Shown in pieces: positions 16,612-25,056 of a stretch of 64,000 nucleotides of DNA. The translations under genes were made by a program, and so were the position numbers. The DNA comes from Paenibacillus tritici (lineage in GTDB: Bacteria > Bacillota > Bacilli > Paenibacillales > Paenibacillaceae): contig NZ_JABMKX010000004.1 of assembly GCF_013204885.1 (NCBI RefSeq), forward strand, positions 124,001-188,000, in the 5' to 3' direction. The notes under the pieces are model-generated. The model was not told where the DNA came from and searched no databases. It saw only the letters and a list, made by a program, of their open reading frames with translations. Position 1 is the stretch's first letter. Every line of letters begins with the position of its first letter.

Positions 16612-16896
16612 GTGAAAGTGGAAGTTAAGGGAATCCCGATCCGGCATAACGGCCAGTTGTATCAGAAGGGAGAGTCCTTCAGTGTAATGGAGAAGGAATA
16701 TGCCCGTTTGGAGCAGTATGTGAAAGTTCTGGAAGAGGATGAGAGTTCAGCGCCGCTTCTTGTTGGGGAGATGGACTTGCCTGCTCTCAAGGATTATGCA
16801 AAACAGCAGAGTATTGATCTGGGCAAAGCGACCAAAAGGGAGGATGTCCTGGCCGTGATCCTGAAAGCAGGTGAAGCCGGTGGAGGAGCATCTTAA
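16612..16896 (+). CDS. Small head protein with HeH/LEM-like C-terminus
   Basis: The GTG start lies seven bases after AAGGAGG. The 94-residue product has an N-terminal beta segment (VEVKGIPIRHNGQLY) and a C-terminal helix-extension-helix motif: LPALKDYAKQQSIDLG, then KREDVLAVIL. HeH/Rho-N-like ends are common in small phage proteins after the capsid gene. It overlaps the next gene. The exact role in head completion is unknown. Confidence 0.75.
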   Translation: MKVEVKGIPIRHNGQLYQKGESFSVMEKEYARLEQYVKVLEEDESSAPLLVGEMDLPALKDYAKQQSIDLGKATKREDVLAVILKAGEAGGGAS

Positions 16897-17248
16897 GTAT
16901 CTGCCCAAGTTGAAGGTGCTGCTGGGTATCCCGATCGAGAACGTGATGAAGGATTTCCAGCTGATCTTTGTCCTGGAATCCATTGTTCAGGCGATCAAGA
17001 CATTCTGTAATATCACCTCAATTCCGCGAGAGCTGGACACGGTGGTCCTGCAAATTGCCGAAGATTACTACCGGGCGAAGTATCCGACAGAGTTCGAGCA
17101 AACGGTGCCGGCCGTTACCAGCATCAAGCGCGGGGATGTCACCACAACATTCGGATCTTCCAAAGCGGTGGTAACGGTAGGCTCTGGAGCTGCCTTCGTC
17201 CGTAACTATGAGGCGCAGCTGGTCGCCTTCCGCAGGATGAGGTGGTAA
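16871..17248 (+). CDS. Head-tail connector (gp6/YqbG-like)
   Basis: The 125-residue helical protein matches the head-tail connector type: a helix pair around IKTFCNITSIPRELDTVVL and EDYYRAKYP, then a loop with ITSIKRGDVTTTFG-like residues. Start is GTG at 16871 or GTG at 16880; both overlap the preceding gene, and I keep the longer. It probably forms the ring below the portal. It is the first gene of the yqbG-HIJ-type connector block. Confidence 0.8.
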   Translation: MKPVEEHLKYLPKLKVLLGIPIENVMKDFQLIFVLESIVQAIKTFCNITSIPRELDTVVLQIAEDYYRAKYPTEFEQTVPAVTSIKRGDVTTTFGSSKAVVTVGSGAAFVRNYEAQLVAFRRMRW

Positions 17249-17250
17249 GT

Positions 17251-17622
17251 ATGTCATTTGGCAATGTACTGGCGGAGCGGGCGGCTATCGAGAGCACCTA
17301 TGAAGGCTTGTGTTCCGTTTTCGAGATGCAGAATGTCAAAGACCCGGTAACCGGTAAAACGCGGCAGCAGCCCGTTCCTGTTCTGATTGATGAGCCGTGC
17401 GCTCTGTCACAGTCCTCTTTGCCCGCAGCCACTCAGACGGTGACGGCAGATCAGATCAATTATGACGCCAAGCTGTTCATTTCCCCGGATGTGATTATCA
17501 AGCCCGGCAGCCGGATCACGGTGTTGCAGAACGAAATGGTATTCCAGGGAGAGCAAGCCGGACAACCATTCCGATACGCAACCCATCAGGAGATCAAGCT
17601 GCGGGAAGTGAAGAACGCATGA
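17251..17622 (+). CDS. Head-tail adaptor/closure protein (YqbH-like)
   Basis: The 123-residue beta-rich protein starts at ATG 17251, two bases after the upstream stop and behind GAGGTGG. The position between the connector and the HK97 gp10-like gene, and segments such as AKLFISPDVIIKPGSRITV, agree with the YqbH/DUF3599 adaptor of skin/PBSX-type phages. Its stop overlaps the next start. Confidence 0.75.
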   Translation: MSFGNVLAERAAIESTYEGLCSVFEMQNVKDPVTGKTRQQPVPVLIDEPCALSQSSLPAATQTVTADQINYDAKLFISPDVIIKPGSRITVLQNEMVFQGEQAGQPFRYATHQEIKLREVKNA

Positions 17623-18026
17623 GTGGGCTGGGAAGCTTTGACTTCAGCGATGTGAAGAAGCTGCAGAAGAACCTTCAGCGGATGCAGAAGGAATTCCCGG
17701 CTTTCATGGAAGACTGTACACGGGAGCTGGCCGGACGACTGCTGGCGAAGACGATAGCCCGGACGCCTGTGCTGACTGGAGACCTGCGGCGAGGCTGGCA
17801 GATTGGCCAGGTGGTCCGGCTTCCTGGCGGCGGAGTACATGTCGAGATCACGAATAATGTGGAGTATGCGTTATACGTTGAATTTGGTCATGTCACGCGG
17901 CTGAGAACAGGCTGGGTTAACGGAAAGTTCATGCTGACACTGTCCGAGCAAGAGCTGGAACGGGAGTTGCCGGGCATCATGGATCGAAAACTTAAAAAAT
18001 ATATGGATAAGCACATGGGGCGGTGA
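17619..18026 (+). CDS. HK97 gp10-like tail completion protein (YqbI-like)
   Basis: The 135-residue protein carries the gp10 signature: an N-terminal helix, then TPVLTGDLRRGW, a beta region, and NNVEYALYVEFGHVTR. This family completes the neck or tail top. It overlaps both neighbours by four bases (ATGA), showing tight coupling in the connector operon. Confidence 0.88.
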   Translation: MSGLGSFDFSDVKKLQKNLQRMQKEFPAFMEDCTRELAGRLLAKTIARTPVLTGDLRRGWQIGQVVRLPGGGVHVEITNNVEYALYVEFGHVTRLRTGWVNGKFMLTLSEQELERELPGIMDRKLKKYMDKHMGR

Positions 18027-18028
18027 GT

Positions 18029-18451
18029 ATGCAAGACGTTAAGAACGCGCTCATAAAGAGGCTATCGTTATTTACTCCGGAGTATCCCGTATACGACGAA
18101 GCCGTGGAGCAGGGTATGGAGCAGCCGTGCTTTTTTGTGCTGTTGTTGGAGTCCAGCCAGGCCCGCGAGATTGACCGGCGGTATAAGCGGTTCCACCCCT
18201 TTGATGTTCATTACTTCCCGGACCCGGACGCGCCAGCGTTGCGGGAAGCCTGCGAACAGATGGCAGAGCGGCTTTATTCAGAGATTGAGTATATCAGAGG
18301 CGCCGAGGGTGGCTACCGGGGAACAGGTATGCGACATGAAATTGTGGACGGGGTGCTGCATTTCTTCGTTCAATACAACTTCCATATCCTCCGAGAACGG
18401 GAACCGGAAATTAAAATGCAGACAATGACCGAAAGGAGCTGGATTAAGTGA
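18029..18451 (+). CDS. Tail terminator-like protein (YqbJ/DUF6838-like)
   Basis: The 140-residue product starts at ATG 18029 after GGGGCGGTGA; a GTG six bases upstream is also in frame. The composition and order (helix LIKRLSLF, strand CFFVLLLESSQ, Y-x-R-F-H-P-F-D-V-H-Y-F) match the YqbJ group. Its place before the sheath gene suits a tail terminator that caps the tail and joins it to the head. The start of the next gene overlaps its stop. Confidence 0.75.
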   Translation: MQDVKNALIKRLSLFTPEYPVYDEAVEQGMEQPCFFVLLLESSQAREIDRRYKRFHPFDVHYFPDPDAPALREACEQMAERLYSEIEYIRGAEGGYRGTGMRHEIVDGVLHFFVQYNFHILREREPEIKMQTMTERSWIK

Positions 18452-18687
18452 AAGAAATTGTTAAGTCAATGAAATCACCTGCAGAGGAACAGGCCACCAG
18501 CGTACAGAGCGCACCAGAGGTAGAATCCACTGCGGGCCTGTTTGCAAAGGAACAGTTCCTGGCTTCGGCTAAGTACTCTTATCAAGATAAAGATGTGCTA
18601 GCGGCACTGCTGGAGGATAACCAGCTGTATTCAGCAACCGAGGCCCAGCAAGTGATTGAGGATTTTAAGAACAAGGAGGCGGAGTAA
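18448..18687 (+). CDS. Small protein before the tail sheath
   Basis: The 79-residue acidic protein starts at GTG nine bases after AAAGGAG. The second half (LFAKEQFLASAKYSYQDKD, then an ATEAQQVIEDFKNKEAE helix) resembles the short N-terminal-type proteins that often precede the sheath gene in PBSX-like phages. No specific function is known. It abuts the sheath gene without a gap. Confidence 0.7.
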   Translation: MKEIVKSMKSPAEEQATSVQSAPEVESTAGLFAKEQFLASAKYSYQDKDVLAALLEDNQLYSATEAQQVIEDFKNKEAE

Positions 18688-20004
18688 ATGGCTGGAGGTA
18701 CTTGGACACTGCAAAACAAAGTTAGACCAGGTGTGTATGTCAACGTCGAATCTTCGGGTGGGACGTTGGGAGCTGCGGGTAGCCGGGGCGTGACGGCACT
18801 TGCGCTGTCCCTGCCGTGGGGCGCGGCTAAGGTGATTACACCGATTGTGGCCGGCGAGGATACGCTGACCCGGTTGGGCTATGATCTGACCGCACCGGAG
18901 TTGCTGCTGGTACGCGAGGCTCTCAAGCGGGCACGGACCGTCCTGCTGTACAAGCTTAACGAGGGCACCAAGGCAACGGCAGCAGCTGGCGCACTGACGG
19001 CCACGGCGAAGCATGGCGGCCTGCGCGGGAATGCGTTGACCGTGGTGGTGCAGACCAACCTGGATGACACGACTAAGTTTGATGTCAAGACGCTGCTGGA
19101 CGGTGCTGTGGTGGATACGCAAGTGGTGGCCAACATTGCCGGACTGGTCGCTAATGATTGGGTGGTGTGGAGCGGAACCGGAGCGTTGACAGCTTCAGCC
19201 GGTGCGCCGCTGGTCGGCGGGGCCAATGGCACGGTAACCAATGCGGACCATACGGCATTCTTGGCTGCACTGGAGCTGTTCGACTTCCAGACCGTGGCGC
19301 TTCCGGCTACGGACAACGCACTCAAGGCCGTATATGCTGCCTTCATTCGCCGTCTGCGGGAAGCAGAGGGTAAGAAGGTTCAGGCGGTTCTAGAAAACTA
19401 TCCTACCGCAGACAGCGAAGGTGTGATCAGCGTCCGTAACGGCGTAGTCCTGTCAAACGGCACGGTCTTGACGGCGGTGCAAGCTACGGCCTGGGTGGCG
19501 GGAGCAACCGCTGGTGCTGAGATGAATGAGTCACTGACCTATGCGGCCTATGATGATGCGGTGGATGTGGCACCGCGCTTCACAAATAGCCAGATCGAGG
19601 CGGCGTTGAATGCGGGAGAGTTTATTTTTACACCATCTGGTAACCGCGCGGTTGTAGAACAGGATATTAATACCTTCCTGAGCTATTCGCCCACAAAGAA
19701 TAAGTCGTTCCACAAAAACCGGGTAATTCGCGTGCTGGATGGCATCTCCAACGATATGAAGCGGATCTTCGAGGCTTCGTATATCGGCAAGGTATCCAAC
19801 AACACCGACGGCCGGGCGCTATTTCGGAAAGAGATTGTCGTCTATCTGACTGCGCTGCAGGAGATTGATGCGATTCAGAATTTTGATTCTCAGGCGGATA
19901 TTACCGTTCTGCCGGGGATTGATTCGGACGCCATCTATGTCGAAGTGAATATCCAGCCAGTGGATTCGGTGGAAAAAGTCTATATGAAAGTGCAGGTGAG
20001 ATAA
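18688..20004 (+). CDS. xkdK: Contractile tail sheath protein
   Basis: The 438-residue protein has the phage sheath signature. The N-terminus WTLQNKVRPGVYVNVES is followed by the variable outer domain around residues 90-200. The C-terminal core includes FSYSPTK-like FLSYSPTKNKSFHKNRVIRV and IQPVDSVEKVYMKVQV, which ends in the typical donor strand. It forms the contractile sheath, which marks the phage as a myovirus. Confidence 0.93.
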   Translation: MAGGTWTLQNKVRPGVYVNVESSGGTLGAAGSRGVTALALSLPWGAAKVITPIVAGEDTLTRLGYDLTAPELLLVREALKRARTVLLYKLNEGTKATAAAGALTATAKHGGLRGNALTVVVQTNLDDTTKFDVKTLLDGAVVDTQVVANIAGLVANDWVVWSGTGALTASAGAPLVGGANGTVTNADHTAFLAALELFDFQTVALPATDNALKAVYAAFIRRLREAEGKKVQAVLENYPTADSEGVISVRNGVVLSNGTVLTAVQATAWVAGATAGAEMNESLTYAAYDDAVDVAPRFTNSQIEAALNAGEFIFTPSGNRAVVEQDINTFLSYSPTKNKSFHKNRVIRVLDGISNDMKRIFEASYIGKVSNNTDGRALFRKEIVVYLTALQEIDAIQNFDSQADITVLPGIDSDAIYVEVNIQPVDSVEKVYMKVQVR

Positions 20005-20005
20005 A

Positions 20006-20476
20006 ATGGCATTTTTGAAAGCCAGTGATACAATCTCCGGTCAGGAAGGCCGGGCCTACGCCACAATCAACGGACAAGTAGAGGAAATGTTCTACATCAA
20101 GACGCTGGAGGCTTCCGTGGAAAAGGAAAAGGCTGATGTGAAGACTCTCGGCCGCCGGGGTACCCAACATAAAGCTATCGGCTGGAACGGTACCGGCAGC
20201 ATGACGATTTATTACGTGACCAGCCGCTTCCGCCAGTTGATGCTGGATTACATGAGTTCCGGGAAAGATACGGACTTCGATGTGACCATTACGAATGAGG
20301 ACCCCAACTCTACGATCGGTCTTCAGACGATCACGTTGCTGGGCGTCAACTTAGACAGTGTGGTTATGGTCTCGTTGGATACAGAGTCGGATGCGCTGGA
20401 AGAGGATATTGACTTTACCTTCGAGGGCGTAGATATGGGACAAGCATTTGACGCACCAACATCAAGTCAAAACTAA
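20006..20476 (+). CDS. xkdM: Tail tube protein
   Basis: The 156-residue protein follows the sheath gene by one base. It shows the XkdM pattern: DTISGQEGRAYATINGQVEEM, then LEASVEKEKADVKTLGRRGTQ, KAIGWNGTGSMTIYYVTS and the C-terminal FTFEGVDMGQAF. It polymerises into the inner tube through which DNA passes. Confidence 0.92.
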   Translation: MAFLKASDTISGQEGRAYATINGQVEEMFYIKTLEASVEKEKADVKTLGRRGTQHKAIGWNGTGSMTIYYVTSRFRQLMLDYMSSGKDTDFDVTITNEDPNSTIGLQTITLLGVNLDSVVMVSLDTESDALEEDIDFTFEGVDMGQAFDAPTSSQN

Positions 20477-20506
20477 AAAAAAGAAAATACAGGAGGAATG
20501 TAGACT

Positions 20507-20929
20507 ATGAGTGAGTTTTCAGCATTTTTTGCACAAGCAGCAGCCATCGAGGCCACAGAGGAATTTATTGTGTCCAAGCGCTTCAAGGACAAGGAGGGCA
20601 AGCCGCTCCCATGGAAGCTCCGCAGCATCACCGAGGATGAGAACCAGGAGCTGCGGAAAGCTGCTATGAAGAAGGTAAAGGGCCGCAATGGTGCGTATAC
20701 CCCTGAATTCGATTCCAATGAATATCTTGCTAAGATGGTAGGCGCTTCAGTGGTCTACCCAAACTTGAAGGATGCGGAGCTGCAGAAGTCCTACAGTGTT
20801 CGGGGAGCCGAGGCCCTGCTGCGCAAGATGCTGCTGCCTGGTGAGTTTACGGCCCTGATGGAACATGTCAATGCGCTGAATGGGTATGACCAAGACCTGA
20901 ACGAACTGGTGGATGACGTAAAAAACTAA
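20507..20929 (+). CDS. xkdN: Tail assembly chaperone G (zero-frame product)
   Basis: The 140-residue XkdN-like protein starts behind AGGAGG. It has the conserved FKDKEGKPLPWKLRSI and the helical ALLRKMLLPGEFTALMEHV. It ends with codons GTA AAA AAC TAA, which contain the -1 slippery heptamer A-AAA-AAC. As in lambda G/GT and most long-tailed phages, the short form should be the major product, with a minor frameshifted form that bridges to the tape measure protein. Confidence 0.9.
   Translation: MSEFSAFFAQAAAIEATEEFIVSKRFKDKEGKPLPWKLRSITEDENQELRKAAMKKVKGRNGAYTPEFDSNEYLAKMVGASVVYPNLKDAELQKSYSVRGAEALLRKMLLPGEFTALMEHVNALNGYDQDLNELVDDVKN
20920..20926 (+). promoter_or_regulatory. -1 programmed frameshift slippery site
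   Basis: A-AAA-AAC fits the X-XXY-YYZ rule in the zero frame of the chaperone gene. It stands directly before the TAA stop, and the -1 frame is open for 176 more bases. Confidence 0.88.
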
Positions 20930-21102
20930 TCAACGAGGGCGATGGTGAGGCGAATTTTGCCTACTACGCCCTCCATGAACTGCACATACTGCCGCATGAG
21001 CTGATGGCCCTGAGCCTTCGTGAGCGTGCAGCAATTTATGGCATGATCTCCGTCCGGATCGACAAGGAGAAGAAAGATCAGCCGAAAGTTCGCAAAAAAT
21101 GA
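20920..21102 (+). CDS. T extension of tail chaperone, made by -1 frameshift
   Basis: No start codon or ribosome site precedes this frame. Read after a -1 slip at 20920-20926 it continues L-I-N-E-G-D-G-E-A and ends at 21102. It adds about 59 residues with a helical pattern (YYALHELHILPHELMALSL) and a basic tail. The size ratio and place directly before the tape measure region match GT-type chaperones. The fusion product spans 20507-21102. Confidence 0.85.
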   Translation, partial: KKLINEGDGEANFAYYALHELHILPHELMALSLRERAAIYGMISVRIDKEKKDQPKVRKK

Positions 21103-21161
21103 TAGACCCTTCCTTCCCTTATTTGGTATATTGTTTGTAAATATTACCTATGGGGGTTGAC

Positions 21162-21557
21162 ATGAAAAAGTTTTGGAGTGGTTTATTAATCGTTTGTCTG
21201 CTGCTGGTTTTCTCGGGATGTTCGTCTTCTAATGAGGCTGATGATCTGACCATGGATAAGTTTATCGAAGCTTTCAATAATTCAGGGGAAGAAATTAGCA
21301 GTACAGTTCCTTTAGAAGAGAATAAAGGAATTGATAAGAATAAAAAGCCTAAGTATGAAATGATACAAGCAAATGATGGTCTTATATTCTATCTGGGAAA
21401 AAACCCGGTTAAAATTTATGAATATGAAACAGTAGAAAAACTGAAAAAAGCTAAAGAAAAATATTCTTCTATAATGGAAGACTGGTCGATTAATGGCAGG
21501 TTTGTTTTGGAGACAAAAAATGAAAGAGCCAAAGAAATATTCAACAGTGTAGAGTAA
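21162..21557 (+). CDS. Small lipoprotein moron between chaperone and tape measure genes
   Basis: The 131-residue protein starts with MKKFWSGLLIVCLLLVFSGC: a lysine-rich n-region, hydrophobic core and lipobox ending in Cys, so it is a predicted lipoprotein. The mature part is Lys/Glu-rich and AT-rich in codon use, unlike the tail genes around it. It is followed by its own terminator. This is the pattern of a moron, a separately transcribed lysogen gene inserted in the tail operon. Prophage lipoproteins of this kind are known to block superinfecting phage; that role here is inferred. Confidence 0.8.
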   Translation: MKKFWSGLLIVCLLLVFSGCSSSNEADDLTMDKFIEAFNNSGEEISSTVPLEENKGIDKNKKPKYEMIQANDGLIFYLGKNPVKIYEYETVEKLKKAKEKYSSIMEDWSINGRFVLETKNERAKEIFNSVE

Positions 21558-21565
21558 GCGCATTG

Positions 21566-21591
21566 AGCATCCCACACCGGGGTGCTTTTTT
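21566..21591 (+). terminator. Terminator of lipoprotein moron
   Basis: AGCATCCC (21566-21573) pairs with GGGGTGCT (21579-21586; one wobble), followed by six T. Tail sequence is identical to the terminator at 14451-14481. Confidence 0.85.
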
Positions 21592-21614
21592 CATGCCGAG
21601 AAAGGAGGGAAGCC

Positions 21615-24299
21615 ATGGCTTCAATCGAAGCGAGTATTAAGCTGTATGAGGACTTCACCCAGCGTTTGGCCACCATGAACAGCGCAATGAATGCAACCAT
21701 TGCCATAATGGAGCGGCTCCGTGCTCAAATGCAGATGGCGATAGGGTTGCAAATTAATGTCGGCAATGCCGTCGCGGAGCTTCAGCGAATTAAGGAATTG
21801 CTGACAGCATTGGGGCCGGGCAACGCCATTCAACTATCTGTTAATTCGGAGCAGGTCTTGCAGCAGCTCCGCACGGTCCGGCAGCAGATCGGTTCTGAAT
21901 TTGGTTCTACGGTGCTGGAGGTTAGGCTGGCCACTTCGGACTTCGCGGGGCAATTGGCGACCATCCAGTCTTCTTTGCCTGCGGTGCAACTATCTGTGTC
22001 GCTCGATACGGCCGGAGCTGTCAGTTCTGCAACCGCAGCCAGTGAGCAAATCAAGCATGCAATTGGAACGATTACAGCCGCGCTGAAAATCGAAGTACCC
22101 GATATGTCGGCGCAGCTGGCAGCACTTCGGGCAGCGGTTCCGCCAATCTCAATTCATGCAACCTTGGATGCTGCTGCTGCTCTGTCTGCTGCCTCTCTGC
22201 TGGGGGCGCAGTTGCGGACCCGAATTGGCACAGTATCTGTAGATGTGAAAGTGGAGTTGCCAGAGGCAGCGGCTGTAAGGTCACAGCTTCAATCTCTAAT
22301 CCATAGTATGGGTAGCCACACGACAGCGATTCGGATTAGCGTAAACTTGGACACCGCTCACGCGCTGCACCAGGCGTCACTACTGCGGGCACAGCTTGAG
22401 GCAAGGATTGGCACCATTACAGCGACACTCAATTTGACGTTACCGGCTACCCTTGACACGTTGCTTCATTCCTTGATCCGGACCGTAGACAAATTACGGA
22501 TACTGGTCAATCGGCTACTGGGGAGTGGTGGTGGACCTGGCGGCGGAGGTGGTGGTGGATCTGGAGGCCGTGGCGGCGGAGGAGGAGGTGGTCTCGGGTT
22601 AGGCAATATACTTGCAGGGGTTGGCGGTGTCATGGGGGCCAAAGCTCTCGGCACGGCGATGCTTGGCGGGGCAATGGAGCAGCAGAAGATGGTGGACATG
22701 TTTGTTGCCCGGACCGGAGATGCTGAAATCGGCACGGCGATGTTTGAAAAATTCAAGGCCGATGCTCTGAAGACGGGGCAGGATGTCAATAAGTCGCTGC
22801 AAAGCACGCTGTCGTTCTTTTCCACGACTCAAAACACGGATCATCTCGAAAAGCTGAACAACTTTGCTCAACGGATGAATGCGTTTGACAGTGCGGGGAA
22901 CGGCATAGAAGGCGCCGCCTTTGCGCTAAAAGAGGCGATGAGCGGGGATATTGTCTCTCTGGCTGAACGGTTCAATATGTCAAAATCAGATATTAAAGGA
23001 CTCAATATTGACAAGCTTGGGAAAGCCGGGGATATGGACGGCTTTATTAAGGCCTTCGACAAACTGCTCGAAAAGCAGAAAATGGGTCAAGCAGCCTTTG
23101 ACCAGATGATGGCCAGCCCAGCTAAACAGGTTGAAACTCTCGGTAACAATGTTCGCTCCATGTTCGCAGATGCAGGCGGAGATGCAATGAAATCATTGAC
23201 CCCGCTGATCACTCGGTTGAATGCTGCTTTCCAAGCTGGTAAATTCCAGCCTTTCTTCGATGCGCTTAGTACTGGACTGGATTTTGTCGTACAAGGCGTT
23301 ATGAAGTTGATCGACTGGATCACTGCGGTCTACACCTATTTTTCGGAGAACTGGTCATGGATTGAGCCGATTATCTCCGGTGTAGGGGCGACGGTGCTAT
23401 CCTTAGTTGCAGCGCTAAAACTGGTGTCTATTGCCCAAGCAGCAGTGAACGCCGTCATGAAGGCTAATCCATATGTTCTTATTGCGACATTGATTATTGG
23501 CCTTATCGTCTATTTCTACAGGTTGTGGAAAACTAACGATGAATTTGCGGCCGCAATGATGCGGGCCTGGAACGTGATCCTTGGCTTCTTCGATAAGGTT
23601 CCGCTATTTTTTATGCGGATAGGGTATGGAATCGCGGATGCGTTCAGTTATGCAAAGATCGCTTCGCTTCAGATATTGGAAGATTTAGCAAACGGAGCTG
23701 TTGATAAAGTCAATAGTTTGATTGATACACTAAGCAGTATTCCAGGAGTGTTCATAGACCCGGTAGATCATGTTACATTCGCCGCCAGCGAAGCTGCCAA
23801 GGAAGAAGCTGCCCGCCAATCTAGAGATGCGGCACTAGCAGCAAAAGAGGCAGCTATTGATGATAAGGCAGCCGCCCGTGAAGAGAAAGTGCAGAAATTC
23901 CTCAAAGACCGCGAGGATAAACGTGCTGCCGCTGAGAAAAAAACCAAGGAAGAAGAAGAGAAGAACAAAGCTGGCAAGCCCTACGACTTCACCGACTGGA
24001 ACAAACGTGCCGATGCGGCCCGGTCACCTGTAGGCGGAGATGATAAGAAAGATAAACTAAAGAAGGTTGATAAGGTTGGCAAGGTTGAAAAGCCGATCGA
24101 CATTTCCAAGGAGGATCTGAAAATCATGAGGGACGTCGCGGAGATGAAAAACATCCAGAACTTTGTCACGCTGACCCCAACGGTGCAGGTGAAGACCGGC
24201 CCGGTGACTAATCAGACCAATCTGGATTCCATCGTCAAGAAGATCGGAAGAGCTCTTACTGAGGAGATTGCTTCGACGGCGAAGGGGGTGTATTCCTAA
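21615..24299 (+). CDS. xkdO: Tail tape measure protein
   Basis: The ATG at 21615 follows AAAGGAGGG; an earlier in-frame start lies inside the terminator and is rejected. The 894-residue protein opens with alpha-helical repeats of roughly 60 residues (copies with LGAQLRTRIGTVSVD and LRAQLEARIGTITAT). A very Gly-rich hinge follows (about residues 305-335), then the conserved tape measure core, hydrophobic segments (about 590-640, including VLIATLIIGLIVYFY) and a charged coiled coil near the C-terminus. It sets tail length and is shorter than XkdO of PBSX, so a shorter tail is expected. Confidence 0.9.
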   Translation: MASIEASIKLYEDFTQRLATMNSAMNATIAIMERLRAQMQMAIGLQINVGNAVAELQRIKELLTALGPGNAIQLSVNSEQVLQQLRTVRQQIGSEFGSTVLEVRLATSDFAGQLATIQSSLPAVQLSVSLDTAGAVSSATAASEQIKHAIGTITAALKIEVPDMSAQLAALRAAVPPISIHATLDAAAALSAASLLGAQLRTRIGTVSVDVKVELPEAAAVRSQLQSLIHSMGSHTTAIRISVNLDTAHALHQASLLRAQLEARIGTITATLNLTLPATLDTLLHSLIRTVDKLRILVNRLLGSGGGPGGGGGGGSGGRGGGGGGGLGLGNILAGVGGVMGAKALGTAMLGGAMEQQKMVDMFVARTGDAEIGTAMFEKFKADALKTGQDVNKSLQSTLSFFSTTQNTDHLEKLNNFAQRMNAFDSAGNGIEGAAFALKEAMSGDIVSLAERFNMSKSDIKGLNIDKLGKAGDMDGFIKAFDKLLEKQKMGQAAFDQMMASPAKQVETLGNNVRSMFADAGGDAMKSLTPLITRLNAAFQAGKFQPFFDALSTGLDFVVQGVMKLIDWITAVYTYFSENWSWIEPIISGVGATVLSLVAALKLVSIAQAAVNAVMKANPYVLIATLIIGLIVYFYRLWKTNDEFAAAMMRAWNVILGFFDKVPLFFMRIGYGIADAFSYAKIASLQILEDLANGAVDKVNSLIDTLSSIPGVFIDPVDHVTFAASEAAKEEAARQSRDAALAAKEAAIDDKAAAREEKVQKFLKDREDKRAAAEKKTKEEEEKNKAGKPYDFTDWNKRADAARSPVGGDDKKDKLKKVDKVGKVEKPIDISKEDLKIMRDVAEMKNIQNFVTLTPTVQVKTGPVTNQTNLDSIVKKIGRALTEEIASTAKGVYS

Positions 24300-25052
24300 A
24301 TGGCTAAAGTGCCTATGCCTAGAGGATCTAGAGTGCCAGTGCCTAAAGTGCCTAAAGTGGCTGAAGGCTATAGCATTGAGCTGAGCTTTAATAACCGGGC
24401 CATATGGTTCGAGCTTCCCGTGCTGCCGGAAGAAATTGAGATCAGTGGCGAAGGGGACGGGGAGACATACACCATCACAGATCTGGGGCAGATCAATGTG
24501 ATCAAGGCCCCAGTACTTAAAACGATTCAGTTCGAGAGTTTCTTCCCAGCCATCCCCCCAGGCAGCACCTTACCCAGCTATGTCTCCTCCGCCAATTGGG
24601 GGCAGCCTGCGGACTACATTATGCTGATTGAAGACTGGATGAACAAGAGGAAGCCTATTCGGTTCATTTTCACCAGTCTGGGCTTGAAGATTAATCTGGC
24701 GATGAGTATCGAAATCTTTAACTACAAGGAAGTGGCTGGCAGGCCTGGCGACTTTGAGTATGAGCTGGAGCTGAAGGAATACGTCTTCTATGCGGCCAAG
24801 AAGGTGACGCTGAAGACGACACCAACAGCCAGCGGCACTAAGACCACGGCGAAGAAGGAACCGGCCAAGCGGGCAGATGAGCGGGCCAAGCCGAAGACGG
24901 TCACCGTGAAGTCTGGTGATACCTTGATGAAGATTGCCAAGCGCGAGCTGGGGGATGGTGGCCGGTGGAAAGAGATCCAAAAACTGAACGGCCTCACGGA
25001 CGCGCAGCTGAAGACACTCAAAGTCGGCAGCGTCCTGAAGCTCCCGGGGTGA
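24300..25052 (+). CDS. xkdP: LysM baseplate/tail protein
   Basis: The ATG directly follows the tape measure stop. The 250-residue protein has an N-terminal stretch with VP-P-like short repeats (VPMPRGSRVPVPKVPKV). The XkdP-like domain follows (about 25-170, WFELPVLPEEIEISG), then an Ala/Lys linker and a C-terminal LysM domain (about 197-250, VKSGDTLMKIAKRELG and so on). It links tail tube and hub and can bind peptidoglycan during injection. Confidence 0.9.
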   Translation: MAKVPMPRGSRVPVPKVPKVAEGYSIELSFNNRAIWFELPVLPEEIEISGEGDGETYTITDLGQINVIKAPVLKTIQFESFFPAIPPGSTLPSYVSSANWGQPADYIMLIEDWMNKRKPIRFIFTSLGLKINLAMSIEIFNYKEVAGRPGDFEYELELKEYVFYAAKKVTLKTTPTASGTKTTAKKEPAKRADERAKPKTVTVKSGDTLMKIAKRELGDGGRWKEIQKLNGLTDAQLKTLKVGSVLKLPG

Positions 25053-25056
25053 TGAC

